Shown: positions 1 through 9,110, counted from the stretch's first letter. The stretch is DNA of 57,283 nt from Streptomyces sp. NRRL S-31 (GCF_000718775.1 NZ_JOCB01000057.1:1-57283); one strand, 5' to 3'. Made by a program: numbers and translations. The notes: generated by a model from the sequence alone, not told the origin.

Positions 1-50
1 CCTCCCGCCCACCCCGCTCCCCGGGCGATACGCGAGCAGAGGAGCCCGCG

Positions 51-2165
51 ATGAGTGACATGATCACCGCGGACCTGGTCGACCTCGACCTGTCCGCCGA
101 CACCAAGGAAGCGGCGGCCCGTGCCCTCGCCGCACGGATGGTGGCCCGGGGCCGGGTGACCGACCTGGAGGGCTTCCTCGCCGACGTCGCCGCCCGTGAG
201 GCCCAGATGCCGACCGGTCTCGACGGCGGCATCGGCATCCCGCACTGCCGTAGCGCCCATGTCACCGAGCCGACCCTGGCGTTCGGCCGCAGCGCCGCCG
301 GCATCGACTTCGGCGCCGCGGACGGCCCGGCCGACCTGATCTTCCTGATCGCGGCCCCCGCCGGCGCCGACGACGCCCACCTCACGATCCTCTCCTCCCT
401 CGCCCGCCAGCTGATGAACGCCGAGTTCACCGCGGCGCTGCGGGCGGTGGGCGACGCGCGTACGGCGGCGGCGCTGATCCGGGGGGACATGACGCCCTCG
501 GACGCCCGGGCGGTCGCGAGCGCCCCCGAGGACACCGCCGCGGCGCCGGTGGCGGCCTCCACCGGCGCCGCGGCGGGCAGTACGGCGCGCACCCCGGAAG
601 CCGACGATCCCGCGGTCGCCGGTACCGGCACTGGTGCCGAGGACGGCTCCGGTGGGCGCCCCTTCCGCATCGTCGCCGTCACCTCCTGCCCGACCGGCAT
701 CGCCCACACCTACATGGCGGCCGAGTCCCTGGAGAACGCAGGCCGGGAGGCGGGCGTCGAACTGGTCGTCGAGACACAGGGCTCGGCCGGCTTCGCCCGG
801 CTGGACCCGGCGGTGGTCGCGGCGGCGGACGGCGTGATCTTCGCGCACGACGTCCCCGTGCGCGACAAGGACCGCTTCGCGGGCAAGCCGACCGTGGACG
901 TGGGGGTGAAGGCGGGCATCAACCGTGCCGCCGAACTCATCACGGAGGTCCGTGGGAAGGCGGCGCGCGGCGAGGTGAGCGCTCCGGCGCACACGCCCGC
1001 CGGCACGCCGGTCGAGCGCGCCGGCGACTCCACCGAGGGCTACGGCACCAAGCTCCGCAAGTGGCTGATGTCCGGCGTCAGCTACATGGTCCCGTTCGTC
1101 GCCGCCGGCGGCCTCCTCATCGCCCTGGGCTTCGCGATCGGCGGCTGGCAGGTCAACAAGGCACCCTCGGTCATGGACCACTTCGTGTGGACGCAGACCG
1201 ACAGCTGGGGCGCCCTGCTGTTCCAGATCGGCGGCGTCGCCTTCAAGTTCCTCGTCCCGGTCCTGGCCGGTTACATCGCCTACGGCATGGCGGACCGGCC
1301 CGGTCTCGTCCCCGGATTCGTGGGCGGCGCGATCGCCCTGGACATCAACGCGGGCTTCCTCGGCGGCCTGGCGGCCGGTCTGATCGCCGGTGGGGTGGTG
1401 CTGGCGATCCAACGGGTGCGGATACCCCCGGTGATGCGCGGCATCATGCCGGTGGTGGTCATCCCGCTGCTCTCCTCGGCGGTCGTCGGCTTCCTGATGC
1501 TCGTGGTGATCGGCAAGCCGATCGCCTCCGCCCAGAAGGGCCTCACCGACTGGCTGGGCGGCCTCACCGGCACCAACGCCGTCCTGCTCGGCGCCCTGCT
1601 CGGCCTGATGATGTGCTTCGACCTGGGCGGCCCGGTCAACAAGGTCGCCTACACCTTCGCCACCGCCGGCATCGCCGTCGCCGATCCCAGCGACTCGGCC
1701 ATGAAGATCATGGCCGCGGTGATGGCGGCCGGCATGGTGCCGCCGCTGGCGATGGCCCTGGCCACCACCGTGCGCGGCAGGCTCTTCACTACGACCGAGC
1801 GGGAGAACGGCAAGGCCGCCTGGGTACTGGGCGCCTCCTTCATCTCCGAGGGCGCGATCCCGTTCGCGGCGGCCGACCCGCTGCGGGTCATCCCGTCCTC
1901 CATGGTGGGCGGCGCGCTCACCGGCGCCCTGTCGATGCTCTTCGGCGCCACCCTGCGCGCCCCGCACGGCGGCGTCTTCGTGGTCCCGCTGATCGGCAAC
2001 CCGTTCCTGTACCTGGTGGCCATCGCGGCCGGTGTGTGCGTCACCACCGCGCTGGTGGTGCTCCTCAAGGGGCTGCGCACGCGGGCACCGGAGTCCGCCG
2101 CCGCCGGCTCCACCGCGGACCCGGCCGGCACGACGAAGGGAACCGGGCAGCCCATAGCGGCCTGA
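51..2165 (+). CDS. fruA: PTS fructose transporter subunit IIABC
   Basis: Membrane permease that takes up fructose and phosphorylates it to fructose-1-phosphate at the expense of PEP-derived phosphate. The 704 residues hold three PTS domains in order: IIA (about 5-150) with phospho-acceptor His65 in the IGIPHCR context; a Pro/Ala/Thr-rich linker; IIB (about 205-305) with phospho-Cys213 in VTSCPTGIAHT; and a hydrophobic IIC domain (about 335-685). The start is supported by GAGGAG 7-8 nt upstream of the ATG. In Streptomyces this gene normally follows fruR-fruK, which would lie just upstream of this window. The single-chain A-B-C fusion is typical of actinobacterial fructose permeases. Identification is secure; substrate is inferred from the family. 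Confidence 0.95.
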   Translation: MSDMITADLVDLDLSADTKEAAARALAARMVARGRVTDLEGFLADVAAREAQMPTGLDGGIGIPHCRSAHVTEPTLAFGRSAAGIDFGAADGPADLIFLIAAPAGADDAHLTILSSLARQLMNAEFTAALRAVGDARTAAALIRGDMTPSDARAVASAPEDTAAAPVAASTGAAAGSTARTPEADDPAVAGTGTGAEDGSGGRPFRIVAVTSCPTGIAHTYMAAESLENAGREAGVELVVETQGSAGFARLDPAVVAAADGVIFAHDVPVRDKDRFAGKPTVDVGVKAGINRAAELITEVRGKAARGEVSAPAHTPAGTPVERAGDSTEGYGTKLRKWLMSGVSYMVPFVAAGGLLIALGFAIGGWQVNKAPSVMDHFVWTQTDSWGALLFQIGGVAFKFLVPVLAGYIAYGMADRPGLVPGFVGGAIALDINAGFLGGLAAGLIAGGVVLAIQRVRIPPVMRGIMPVVVIPLLSSAVVGFLMLVVIGKPIASAQKGLTDWLGGLTGTNAVLLGALLGLMMCFDLGGPVNKVAYTFATAGIAVADPSDSAMKIMAAVMAAGMVPPLAMALATTVRGRLFTTTERENGKAAWVLGASFISEGAIPFAAADPLRVIPSSMVGGALTGALSMLFGATLRAPHGGVFVVPLIGNPFLYLVAIAAGVCVTTALVVLLKGLRTRAPESAAAGSTADPAGTTKGTGQPIAA

Positions 2166-2241
2166 CGGGGCGTCCCTTCCCCCCGACGCTCCTTGTCCCT
2201 TTAGTTCGCTGTGAGTTGTTCACGGCACCTGCGAGATACAT

Positions 2242-2271
2242 CACGGTCCGGGGCCAAAGTCCCGGACCGTG
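2242..2271 (+). terminator. Strong hairpin after fruA
   Basis: Two perfect 11-nt arms (2242-2252 and 2261-2271) enclose an 8-nt loop, and the stem can be extended through a G-U pair. No U-tract follows. It lies 76 nt after the fruA stop and 16 nt before the small membrane-protein ORF, so it could terminate fruA or control read-through into that ORF. Confidence 0.55.
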
Positions 2272-2287
2272 GTGTGTACTGGTACGT

Positions 2288-2539
2288 ATGCCTGAGCACG
2301 CCCCGACCCTCCAGCTGATCGGCGCGACCGTCCTCGCCGTGGCGGCCGTCGTGTGGACCGGTGTCCTGCTGCGCGTCCTGCGCCGTGCGACCCTTCAGGG
2401 CGTCGTCCGGCGCCCCGCGACCCTGCTCCCGGCCCTGCCGCGGCAGAACCGGGTGGGCCCCCCGCGGGAGGCCGTCGAGCTGACTCCCGCCGAACGGGAC
2501 GCGTTCGCGGGCCTGGTACGGCGACTCGCGGGCGGCTGA
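2288..2539 (+). CDS. Small single-pass membrane protein, unknown function
   Basis: An 83-residue protein. Residues about 8-30 form one hydrophobic segment (LIGATVLAVAAVVWTGVLL), followed by a basic cytoplasmic stretch rich in Arg/Pro and a short acidic/Arg C-terminus (ELTPAERDAFAGLVRRLAGG). The ATG lies 16 nt after the strong hairpin at 2242-2271. I do not recognise a family; the TM-plus-basic-tail layout is common among small actinobacterial membrane proteins. It probably is a real gene because its composition is protein-like and it is separated from fruA by its own leader. Confidence 0.6.
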   Translation: MPEHAPTLQLIGATVLAVAAVVWTGVLLRVLRRATLQGVVRRPATLLPALPRQNRVGPPREAVELTPAERDAFAGLVRRLAGG

Positions 2540-2634
2540 CCGCACGGCGACCCGCGACCTCCGGCATCCGGCGGACACGGGGCGTGCCGCCGTCCATCGC
2601 CACCGTCTCCGAGGGGCCGCGGCGCCGCCGTCCG

Positions 2635-3381
2635 TCACCCCTGACGCGCCGCGCGCCGCTCCATGGCGTCCCGGGCCGCGTCCTCCGACATATACACCTC
2701 GCACATGTGGCGCCCGTCGGGGGTGGCCGTGTGCTCCACCTCCCACAGGGAGGTCTCGGTGCCGTCCGGCAGCAGGAAGGCGTGCTCGTACAGCGCGTAG
2801 CTCAGGCCCGACCGGCCGGCCCGCCCGGGCCGCCCGAACGCCTGCGTGATCTCGTGCGCGGTCGCCGTCGCCAGCAGCGCCGCCGTCTCCGTACCGGGGC
2901 AGTCGGGGTTTTCCGCACGGCGCAGCAGTCGGCGCGCGTGGTCCGCCGAGTCGTCGGAGGCGTACATGTGCCGGGGCTCGGGGACCGCCCACAGCCGCAT
3001 CAGCGCGGGCAGCTCGAAGTCCCGCGTGTTCGGCGGCAGACCGAGCCGTCCCGCCGCGGTCTGCAACTCCTCCTCGTCGGCGTACACCTCGTGGTCCGAA
3101 GGGCCGCCCGGTACGGCGTTGTGCACCAGCTCCCACAGCGTGACCGCGCAGCCGTCGGCCAGCAGCCAGGTGTGCCGGTACGTCTCACGGTGCAGTCCCG
3201 AGCTGTGGTAGGCGGAGTGCAGCGAACTGTCGTACGCCAGTGCGCAGTCGAGTCGCCTTATCACCTCGTCGGGCAGCTCGAAGGAGTTCAGGGCACGACC
3301 GAGGAGCCGCACGAGATGCTCCTCCGGAGACTCGGGCGACTCGGCTGGTTCGTACGCTGTGGTCTCGTACGGAACGCTCAA
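2635..3381 (-). CDS. DUF6227 family protein
   Basis: A 248-residue soluble protein of a Streptomyces-specific uncharacterised family, recognised from its opening and the WLLADG...LWELVHN core. TTG is the start codon, with GGGAG about 5 nt upstream. The sequence contains two similar halves: a segment around residues 80-130 (LLADG, TLWELVHN, EVYADEE) is echoed near the C-terminus (LLPDG, SLWEVEHT, EVYMSED), so the fold looks internally duplicated. No catalytic motif, signal peptide or membrane segment is visible. A 15-nt palindrome at 3439-3453 lies over the expected -35 region. Function is unknown. Confidence 0.8.
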   Translation of the reverse strand: MSVPYETTAYEPAESPESPEEHLVRLLGRALNSFELPDEVIRRLDCALAYDSSLHSAYHSSGLHRETYRHTWLLADGCAVTLWELVHNAVPGGPSDHEVYADEEELQTAAGRLGLPPNTRDFELPALMRLWAVPEPRHMYASDDSADHARRLLRRAENPDCPGTETAALLATATAHEITQAFGRPGRAGRSGLSYALYEHAFLLPDGTETSLWEVEHTATPDGRHMCEVYMSEDAARDAMERRAARQG

Positions 3382-3438
3382 GGCATCTCCCGGCGTTGCT
3401 GCATGTCACCTTGTGGGTGCATACCGTAGCCCCTCGGT

Positions 3439-3453
3439 CGGACATCATGTCCG
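3439..3453 (-). promoter_or_regulatory. Perfect palindrome upstream of the DUF6227 gene
   Basis: CGGACAT, one central C, then ATGTCCG: a perfect 7-bp inverted repeat. A possible -10 (TACGGT on the minus strand, 3423-3428) would place the -35 at 3446-3451, inside the palindrome. It therefore looks like a repressor or activator operator for the gene starting at 3381. The regulator is not identified. Confidence 0.4.
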
Positions 3454-3538
3454 GGAACCGAGAAAACGTACGCCGGGAAAACGCGCGGGCCACGCGAAAA
3501 GTTCCCGCGTGGCCCGTCGACCTGTCAAAACCCGCCGC

Positions 3539-4759
3539 TCAGGCGGCACTCCCGGCGGTCCAGGCGCTCCACGACATGTTCCAGCCGTTGAGGCCGTTGT
3601 CGGGGGAGACCGTGGTGTCGGGGGAGTTCTTGACGATCACGACGTCCCCGATGAGCGAGTTGTCGTAGAACCACTTGGCGGACGTGGCGCCCTGCGCCCC
3701 CTGCACGTCCGCGAGGCCGACACAGCCGTGGCTGGTGCCCTCCCGCCCGAACGGCGGGTTGCCCTTGTTGTACCAGTAGTTGCCGTGGATGAACGTCCCC
3801 GACGTCGTCAGCCGCATCGCGTGCGGCACGTCCGGGATGTCGTACTCGCCGCCGAAGCCGACCGTCGAGCCGTTCATGCGGGTCTGCACGAACTTCTCCG
3901 AGATCACCATCTGGCCGTTGTACGTGGTGTGCTGCGGGCTGCCCGCCGAGATCGGCACCGTCTTGAACGTCTTGCCGTCCCGGACGACCGTCATGGTCTG
4001 CGTGTTGACGTCGACCGTGGAGACCTGCGACCGGCCGATGGTGAAGGAGACGGTCTTCTTCTGCACGCCGTAGACGCCCTTCGCGCCCTCGACCCCGTCC
4101 AGGTCGATGTCGAGCGTGACCTTGGAGCCGGCCTTCCAGTAGTCCTGCGGCCGGAAGTCCAGCCGCTGGCTGCCGAACCAGTGCCCGGCCACCTGCTGGC
4201 CGCTGCTGGAGCGGACCGTGATGTGCGACTGCACGGCCTTCTTGTCGGTGATCGACTTGTCGAAGGTGAAGGACACCGGCATGCCCACCCCGACCGTCGT
4301 GCCGTTGTCCGGCGTGTAGGTGCCGATGAAGCTGTCCGCCGAGGTGACGGTGGTGAAGATGGAGTTGGCCGCCGCGGGGCGCCCCTCGGCGTCCTGCGCG
4401 GTCGCGTTTATCTCGTACTTCGTCCCGCGCTCCAGCCGCTGCTTCGGCTTCCAGTCGTGGCCGTCCCCCGATATCGCCCCGGGCACCGCCTCTCCCGAGC
4501 CCGCCACGGTCATCTTCACCTCGGTCAGCTTGCCGTCGCTGACCTTGACCCCGGTGGCGTTGATGGACGCCCCGGTCGAACCGTCCTTGGCCGATATGGC
4601 TATCTTCGCGGTCGACGTCTTGGCGGCACCCTTGCCGCCCTTGTCGTCGTCGCTGTTCGCGTTGGCACTGCCGCCGCAGGCCGTCAGGGTGAGGGCGCCG
4701 ACCATCAGGGCGGCACAGGCCCCGAGTACGCGCCGCGCTGCAATGTCCGGCGTTGTCAC
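3539..4759 (-). CDS. L,D-transpeptidase lipoprotein with Ig-like domains
   Basis: A secreted, lipid-anchored peptidoglycan crosslinking enzyme of the YkuD/ErfK family (3-3 crosslinks, or attachment of proteins to peptidoglycan). The GTG start at 4759 has GGAG 6 nt upstream and gives 406 residues. A lipobox LTAC places the lipidated Cys at residue 28. Bacterial Ig-like domains follow (about 60-270), then the YkuD domain with HGN and the catalytic SHGCVGL motif, Cys346 and His344. The usual Arg after HGCV is Gly here. Longer in-frame starts exist upstream but would bury the signal peptide. The flanking genes are not cell-wall genes. Confidence in family is high. Confidence 0.9.
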   Translation of the reverse strand: MTTPDIAARRVLGACAALMVGALTLTACGGSANANSDDDKGGKGAAKTSTAKIAISAKDGSTGASINATGVKVSDGKLTEVKMTVAGSGEAVPGAISGDGHDWKPKQRLERGTKYEINATAQDAEGRPAAANSIFTTVTSADSFIGTYTPDNGTTVGVGMPVSFTFDKSITDKKAVQSHITVRSSSGQQVAGHWFGSQRLDFRPQDYWKAGSKVTLDIDLDGVEGAKGVYGVQKKTVSFTIGRSQVSTVDVNTQTMTVVRDGKTFKTVPISAGSPQHTTYNGQMVISEKFVQTRMNGSTVGFGGEYDIPDVPHAMRLTTSGTFIHGNYWYNKGNPPFGREGTSHGCVGLADVQGAQGATSAKWFYDNSLIGDVVIVKNSPDTTVSPDNGLNGWNMSWSAWTAGSAA

Positions 4760-4820
4760 GGGCTGCTCCAGATTCGTGTGAGGTGAGTGATCCGTTCCAG
4801 TCGTGGGGATAGAGGGCACC

Positions 4821-4848
4821 GGTGCCGGAGAAGGTTCCCTCCGGCACC
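4821..4848 (-). terminator. Hairpin between the P1 peptidase and L,D-transpeptidase genes
   Basis: Perfect 10-bp stem (GGTGCCGGAG with CTCCGGCACC) and an 8-nt loop. It lies downstream of the P1-peptidase stop and upstream of the L,D-transpeptidase start, so it probably ends the former transcript. No U-tract is present. Confidence 0.5.
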
Positions 4849-4942
4849 ACTCGAAGGTCATCACGTGACAGAACCGCGACAATCCCGTCCCGGAAGCCCC
4901 CGCCGGCCCTCTCCGCCGCACCTGCCGGAGCGGGCACCGTCG

Positions 4943-5968
4943 CTATCCCCGCCCGTACAACTCCCCGTACGACGGCCACATTCCGCCCGGCCCGTCCACC
5001 GTCTCGGCCGCGCGCACGGCCCGGACGATCGCGCGCGTCACGAGATCCGCGCCGGCGGCCAGGACGGCGTTGAACGCCTCCGGGCGGGCGTCGAGCGGAC
5101 GGGCGCCGGTCGCCAGCGCGAACACCGTGTCCCCGTCGTGCAGGAGGTGCACCGGCCGCACCGCGCGCGCGATGCCGTCGTGCGCCGTGCCCGCCAGCTT
5201 CTGCGCCTGTGCCTTGGACAGGCCGGCGTCCGTCGCGACCACCGCCAGCGTCGTGTTGAGCGGCGGCGGCGCGTTCCGCGCGGCGACCTCGTCCAGCCGC
5301 CGGCACGCGGCCGCGTGCACACGGTCCTCCGGATAGGCCACCCGCCCCTGGAACAAATCCCCGTACAGCACCCCCGTGTCCGGATCCAGCACCGCCCCGG
5401 CGGCGTTCGCGACCACCAGCGCGGCCACGGTGATCCCCGAGTCCAGCACCGTGCTCGCGGTGCCCACCCCGCCCTTGAGCCGCCCGGTGACGGCACCCGT
5501 GCCGGCGCCCACGCAGCCCTCCGGCACCCGTCCGCCCGGCGCGCTCGCCGCCGCGGCCTCCACCGCCGCCCGTCCCGTCGCCGCGTCCGGACGCGCCCGG
5601 AAGTCCCCGCCGCGCCCCAGGTCGAAGACGCACGCCGCGGGCACCACCGGCACGACGTGCGCCGGATCCGGCCCCACCAGCACGCCCCGCCCCCGCTCCT
5701 CCAGCCAGGCCATCACCCCCGACGCCGCGTCCAGCCCGTACGCGCTGCCCCCGGTCAGCACGACCGCGTCCACCTTCTGCACGAGGTTGCGCGGGTCCAG
5801 CGCGTCGGTCTCCTTGGTGCCGGGGCCGCCGCCGCGCACATCCACGGCGGCGACGGCACCCCCCTCGGGTGCGAGGACGACCGTGGTGCCGGTGAGCCAG
5901 CCGTCACCGGTGCGGGTGGCGTGCCCCACCCGCACTCCGGCGACGTCCGTCAATGCGTCAGCTCTCAT
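4943..5968 (-). CDS. P1 family (DmpA/NylC-like) self-cleaving N-terminal hydrolase
   Basis: A 341-residue member of peptidase family S58/P1, which includes L-aminopeptidase DmpA and the nylon-oligomer hydrolase NylC. The N-terminal ITDVxGVxVGH-like motif is present (LTDVAGVRVGH), then GGxGTKETD, LTGGSAYGLDAA and the GCVGAGTGA core. The family is made as a precursor that cuts itself to expose a new N-terminal Thr/Ser nucleophile; the expected site is at Asn238-Thr239 in PLNTTLAVVATD. No signal peptide is evident, so it is probably cytoplasmic. Substrate cannot be predicted: amidases acting on peptides, beta-peptides and pantetheine analogues all fall in this family. Confidence 0.9.
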   Translation of the reverse strand: MRADALTDVAGVRVGHATRTGDGWLTGTTVVLAPEGGAVAAVDVRGGGPGTKETDALDPRNLVQKVDAVVLTGGSAYGLDAASGVMAWLEERGRGVLVGPDPAHVVPVVPAACVFDLGRGGDFRARPDAATGRAAVEAAAASAPGGRVPEGCVGAGTGAVTGRLKGGVGTASTVLDSGITVAALVVANAAGAVLDPDTGVLYGDLFQGRVAYPEDRVHAAACRRLDEVAARNAPPPLNTTLAVVATDAGLSKAQAQKLAGTAHDGIARAVRPVHLLHDGDTVFALATGARPLDARPEAFNAVLAAGADLVTRAIVRAVRAAETVDGPGGMWPSYGELYGRG

Positions 5969-6031
5969 GCACGCCAGTCTGGCCCAGCGCGGTGGACTTC
6001 CCGGCGCACTTCCCGGCGCTCCTCCGCGGGC

Positions 6032-7270
6032 TCAGCCGGCCGGAGCGGTGGCGTCCGCCCGCCGCTGCCGACCGGCCCCACGCGCCGTCAGCAGCACCCC
6101 GGCCGCCACCGCGGCCGAGGCGACCAGCCCCGCCGCGAGCACCGCCCACTCGCCCAGGAAGGTGCAGCAGATCACCAGCAGCGCCGCGATCGGCAGCACC
6201 AGTTGCTGGGCGATGCCCACCTTGAAGTGGCGGGAGTGCAGTGTCCAGACGGTCAGCAGGTACAGCGCCGTCGGCAGGGTGACGGCGGCCGAGGCGGACA
6301 GGGTGGAGATGTGCGCCTTGCCCACCGCCTGCTCCACGGCCACTTCCAGGCCCGCGCCGATGGCCGCCGCCGAGGCGAAGACCAGGTAGTGCCCGTAGCC
6401 CCAGATGAACGCGCGCCCGCTGGAGCGCAGATGACCGTGGATGGGGACCACGAAGTAGATCCACCACGCGGAGAAGACGATCAATAGTCCGCCCCCCGCG
6501 ATGGGCAGCAACTCGCCCGTCGAGCCGTGCTCGTCCACGGCCGACTTCACGGCGACCGTGGCCGCGGCGATCGTCTCGCCGAGCACGATGATGGTGAACA
6601 GGCCGTACCGCTCGGCGATGTGGTGCGGGTGCCAGGAGGTCTCGTGGTCCTTCTCGGCGTACAGCGGCACGCACAGCTCCAGGGCCGCCATCACCAGGAA
6701 CACCCAGGGCCGCGCCGGTTCGGGCAGCACCACCAGCCCGGCCCAGCCCACCTGGCACAGCAGCACGCCGCCCGCGTAGCGCAGCGCCATGGTCCGCTCC
6801 GCGCCCGGAGCGGATCCGGCCGCCCGCAGCCACTGCGCGGCCATCGCCAGCCGCATGATCACATAGCCGAGCCAGACCAGCAGGAAGTCGTGGTGCGAGA
6901 AGGCCCGGGAGATGCCGGCCGCCAGGACCAGGACGCCGGCGATCTGCACCAGGGTGACGATCCGGTAGAGCGCGTCGTCGTTGTCGTACGCCGAGGCGAA
7001 CCAGCTGAAGTTCATCCACGCCCACCAGATGGCGAAGAACGCCATCGCGTAGTCGAGGATCCCGCGGCCCGCGTGCCCCTCGGCGACGGCGTGCACCAGC
7101 TGCACGCCCGCCTGCGCGATCGCCACGACGAAACACAGGTCGAAGAACAGCTCCAGCGGGGACGCGACGCGGTGCGCCTCGTGGCGTCCGCGCGCGGTGA
7201 GCCGGCGCAGGGGGTTCGGGGGTTGCGGGGCACCCGGGGAGGCGGGAGCGGAAGCGGAACTCGGCGTCAT
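6032..7270 (-). CDS. Low-temperature requirement A (LtrA) family membrane protein
   Basis: A 412-residue polytopic membrane protein with about ten hydrophobic segments. The LtrA signature is visible after the basic N-terminus: [15 protein letters not shown], a [17 protein letters not shown] segment and the [15 protein letters not shown] motif. LtrA was named from a Listeria cold-growth mutant, but the biochemical function of the family is unknown. The start was set at MTPSSAS, because the sequence upstream is Arg/Gly-rich shadow translation and overlaps the divergent small gene at 7375. It ends just before the P1 hydrolase start on the same strand, with about 60 nt between them. Confidence 0.85.
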   Translation of the reverse strand: MTPSSASAPASPGAPQPPNPLRRLTARGRHEAHRVASPLELFFDLCFVVAIAQAGVQLVHAVAEGHAGRGILDYAMAFFAIWWAWMNFSWFASAYDNDDALYRIVTLVQIAGVLVLAAGISRAFSHHDFLLVWLGYVIMRLAMAAQWLRAAGSAPGAERTMALRYAGGVLLCQVGWAGLVVLPEPARPWVFLVMAALELCVPLYAEKDHETSWHPHHIAERYGLFTIIVLGETIAAATVAVKSAVDEHGSTGELLPIAGGGLLIVFSAWWIYFVVPIHGHLRSSGRAFIWGYGHYLVFASAAAIGAGLEVAVEQAVGKAHISTLSASAAVTLPTALYLLTVWTLHSRHFKVGIAQQLVLPIAALLVICCTFLGEWAVLAAGLVASAAVAAGVLLTARGAGRQRRADATAPAG

Positions 7271-8094
7271 GGTTCCCAGCACAGCAGAAATCGGCCACGA
7301 AATCCCGTGCGCGTCCGCCCGAGGGGGGCGGCCGGCCCGCCGGACCGGCACCGCCGGAGCCGTACCCTTGAGGCATGAGCACCGCCCCGGAACCCGAGCC
7401 GCGCGCCCCGAAGCCCGCGCTGGTCTTCGACGACCCGCTGGACCAGCAGTCCTCGGACGACACCGACCGCGGATGGGGCGACCGCCCGGGCGGCGGCGAC
7501 AGCGCCGCCGACCTGAAGCGCTTCCTGGACGAGAAGCCGCCCCACCACCTGTGAGCACCCGCCGCGGCGCCGGGGTCCCCTAGGGGGTTTCGTTTGGATC
7601 AGCCCGGGTCCGCGACGCCCGGCACGGTGCCTCGCCGCGTTGTCGGACCACCCGAGTACGCCCAGTACGCGGGTGATCCTCCGCCTTGCGATGCACCGCA
7701 CCGGACGCCGCGGCCTGATCCGACCTGCCTTCCGGGCCGCCTGCCGGGCCAGGTACTTCGACATCGGCAGGACCATCAGGAAGTACACCACCGCTGCGGT
7801 GATCAGGAAGGTGAGCGTGGCTCCCAGGACGGAGCCCCACAGGATCGGCACACCGCTCTGGACCGTGCCGTCCGCGGCCACCTTGCACGGGTCCTTCAGA
7901 CAGGTGCTGTAGTTGTCGAGGTTCTGCGTGCCGATCGCCCCGACCAGCGGGTTGATGATCCCCTTCACCAACGAGTTGACGATGTTCGTGAAGGCCGCGC
8001 CGATGACCACCGCGACCGCCAGATCGACGACGTTGCCGCGCATCAGGAAGGCCTTGAAGCCGTGCCAGACGCTCGGTTCCTTCTTCGCGCTCAC
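7267..8094 (-). CDS. mscL: Large-conductance mechanosensitive channel MscL with abnormal C-terminus
   Basis: Residues 1-125 are a good MscL: N-terminal amphipathic helix ([21 protein letters not shown]), TM1, a periplasmic loop with two Cys, and TM2 ([19 protein letters not shown]) ending in MSKYLAR. The channel opens under membrane tension to release solutes in osmotic downshock. The GTG start has GAGGAG upstream. After about residue 133 the frame becomes Arg/Gly-rich and stays open to residue 275, across the opposite-strand gene at 7375-7554. The family's usual C-terminal helix (LLxEIRDxL-like) is not found in any frame. The other two minus-strand frames stop at about 7580 and 7599, which would give a normal length of about 165-171. 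A frameshift or deletion near 7700-7735 is likely, so the true end is uncertain. Confidence 0.75.
   Translation of the reverse strand: MSAKKEPSVWHGFKAFLMRGNVVDLAVAVVIGAAFTNIVNSLVKGIINPLVGAIGTQNLDNYSTCLKDPCKVAADGTVQSGVPILWGSVLGATLTFLITAAVVYFLMVLPMSKYLARQAARKAGRIRPRRPVRCIARRRITRVLGVLGWSDNAARHRAGRRGPGLIQTKPPRGPRRRGGCSQVVGRLLVQEALQVGGAVAAARAVAPSAVGVVRGLLVQRVVEDQRGLRGARLGFRGGAHASRVRLRRCRSGGPAAPLGRTRTGFRGRFLLCWEP
7363..7368 (+). promoter_or_regulatory. -10 box (TACCCT) 6 nt before an ATG, leaderless type
   Basis: TACCCT followed by 6 nt and the ATG at 7375. This spacing puts the expected transcription start on the start codon. No convincing -35 is seen. Confidence 0.45.
7375..7554 (+). CDS. Small conserved acidic protein, unknown function
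   Basis: A 59-residue acidic protein (many Asp/Glu, a Pro-rich N-terminus, ending in DEKPPHHL). The central [18 protein letters not shown] block looks like a conserved Streptomyces small protein that I recall next to mscL. It is shorter than usual gene-calling limits. A TACCCT -10-like box sits 6 nt upstream of the ATG, so the mRNA may be leaderless. It lies antisense to the abnormal 3' extension of mscL, which argues that the extension, not this gene, is the artefact. No domain is recognised. Confidence 0.65.
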   Translation: MSTAPEPEPRAPKPALVFDDPLDQQSSDDTDRGWGDRPGGGDSAADLKRFLDEKPPHHL

Positions 8095-8232
8095 CTAGGG
8101 GACTCTCCTCGTATGCACAGGGGGTGGAAGGGAACGCTCCGCAACCTACGGCACGGTACGGCCATCGTGTCGAATTCCATCCCTCGATCGAGCGACTTGA
8201 CAGCGAGCCGCCAAGGTTGCGTGCCGGAGTGT

Positions 8233-8859
8233 TCAGCACAGCGTCACCGCCAGCCGTGTGGTGGTGCTCGCGCCGACCAGCCGGGCCGCCGTCGCCCGGG
8301 GCACCGACAGCACGACCAGCGCCCCGTTCTCGGCCGTGCCGTCCGGCGGCTCCGGCACCGCCGTCACCCGCGCGCCGCGCACGAGCACGCGGGCCCCGCT
8401 CCCGGCGGACGGGTCCGGCGCCGCGACGACGTCCACCCGGTCACCGGGCCGGAGCAGCCGCACCGTGGCGGCGTCGGCGATCCGCACCGGAGCCGACACC
8501 GGACCCGACACCGGCTCCGCCGGGGCGTGCCGTCGTACGGGGTCCGCGACCCGGTGCCCGGGCGACCGCCCCTCGTCGTGCGGCCGCGCCCCGGTCCCGG
8601 GTCCCGCGGCCACCAGTGCCGCGGCGGTCACCGCGAGCCCCGCCGCGACGGCCCGGCCGCGTCGCCGTGGCGCCCGGTACCGGCCGCCGCGCACCCGCAC
8701 CGGGGTGAAGGGCGGCACCTCGCAGGTCGCCGGGGCGTCCGTGCCCAGCGGGCGCGGCAATCGGAAGGGTGGCGGGAAGGGGGAACGGGGAGAGGCCGAG
8801 GAGAGGTTCCGGGAGGGCGAGGGCGAGTACGAGGGCGTGGGCGTGGGCGAGCTGGGCAT
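8233..8859 (-). CDS. SAF-domain (CpaB/RcpC-like) secreted or membrane-anchored protein
   Basis: A 208-residue protein with a Ser/Pro-rich N-terminus, a basic patch ([13 protein letters not shown]), one hydrophobic segment (about 75-95) and a C-terminal SAF-like domain. The domain shows PVRIADAATVRLLRPGDRVDVVA and a TARLVGASTTTRLAVTL ending, as in the Flp-pilus assembly protein CpaB/RcpC. No other pilus genes are nearby, so a pilus role is only a family-based suggestion. The start is uncertain: an in-frame ATG at 8991 would give 252 residues. Neither start has a strong ribosome binding site. Confidence 0.7.
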   Translation of the reverse strand: MPSSPTPTPSYSPSPSRNLSSASPRSPFPPPFRLPRPLGTDAPATCEVPPFTPVRVRGGRYRAPRRRGRAVAAGLAVTAAALVAAGPGTGARPHDEGRSPGHRVADPVRRHAPAEPVSGPVSAPVRIADAATVRLLRPGDRVDVVAAPDPSAGSGARVLVRGARVTAVPEPPDGTAENGALVVLSVPRATAARLVGASTTTRLAVTLC

Positions 8860-9110
8860 GGGATCACCGCCTGCGACGGGGGCTTCGGCTTGCGATGTCA
8901 CGATGACGCCTCGCGCCGGATCCCGCCGGTGCCGGTGGACCGCGCGCCGGTTGTGGACAACTCGCTCACCCGAAGGAGGAGTTCCGCTCATCCGCCCTGG
9001 TCGGGGCGGACCGCGCGCCCAACGCAGCGCCCCTGCCCCACGCCTGCGGAGCGCCCCCGCTCTCCTGCCTGCGGAGCGCCCCGCCCCTGGGCAGCCGGAA
9101 CCCGAACCCC

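Noticed and set aside
1061..2539. Long plus-strand ORF of 492 codons overlapping fruA and the small membrane gene
   Set aside because: Its first part is an Arg/Pro-rich shadow of fruA in another frame; only the last 83 codons (2288-2539) look like a protein.
8197..8202. Perfect TTGACA on the plus strand between mscL and the SAF gene
   Set aside because: No -10 at 16-18 nt and both neighbouring genes are on the minus strand.
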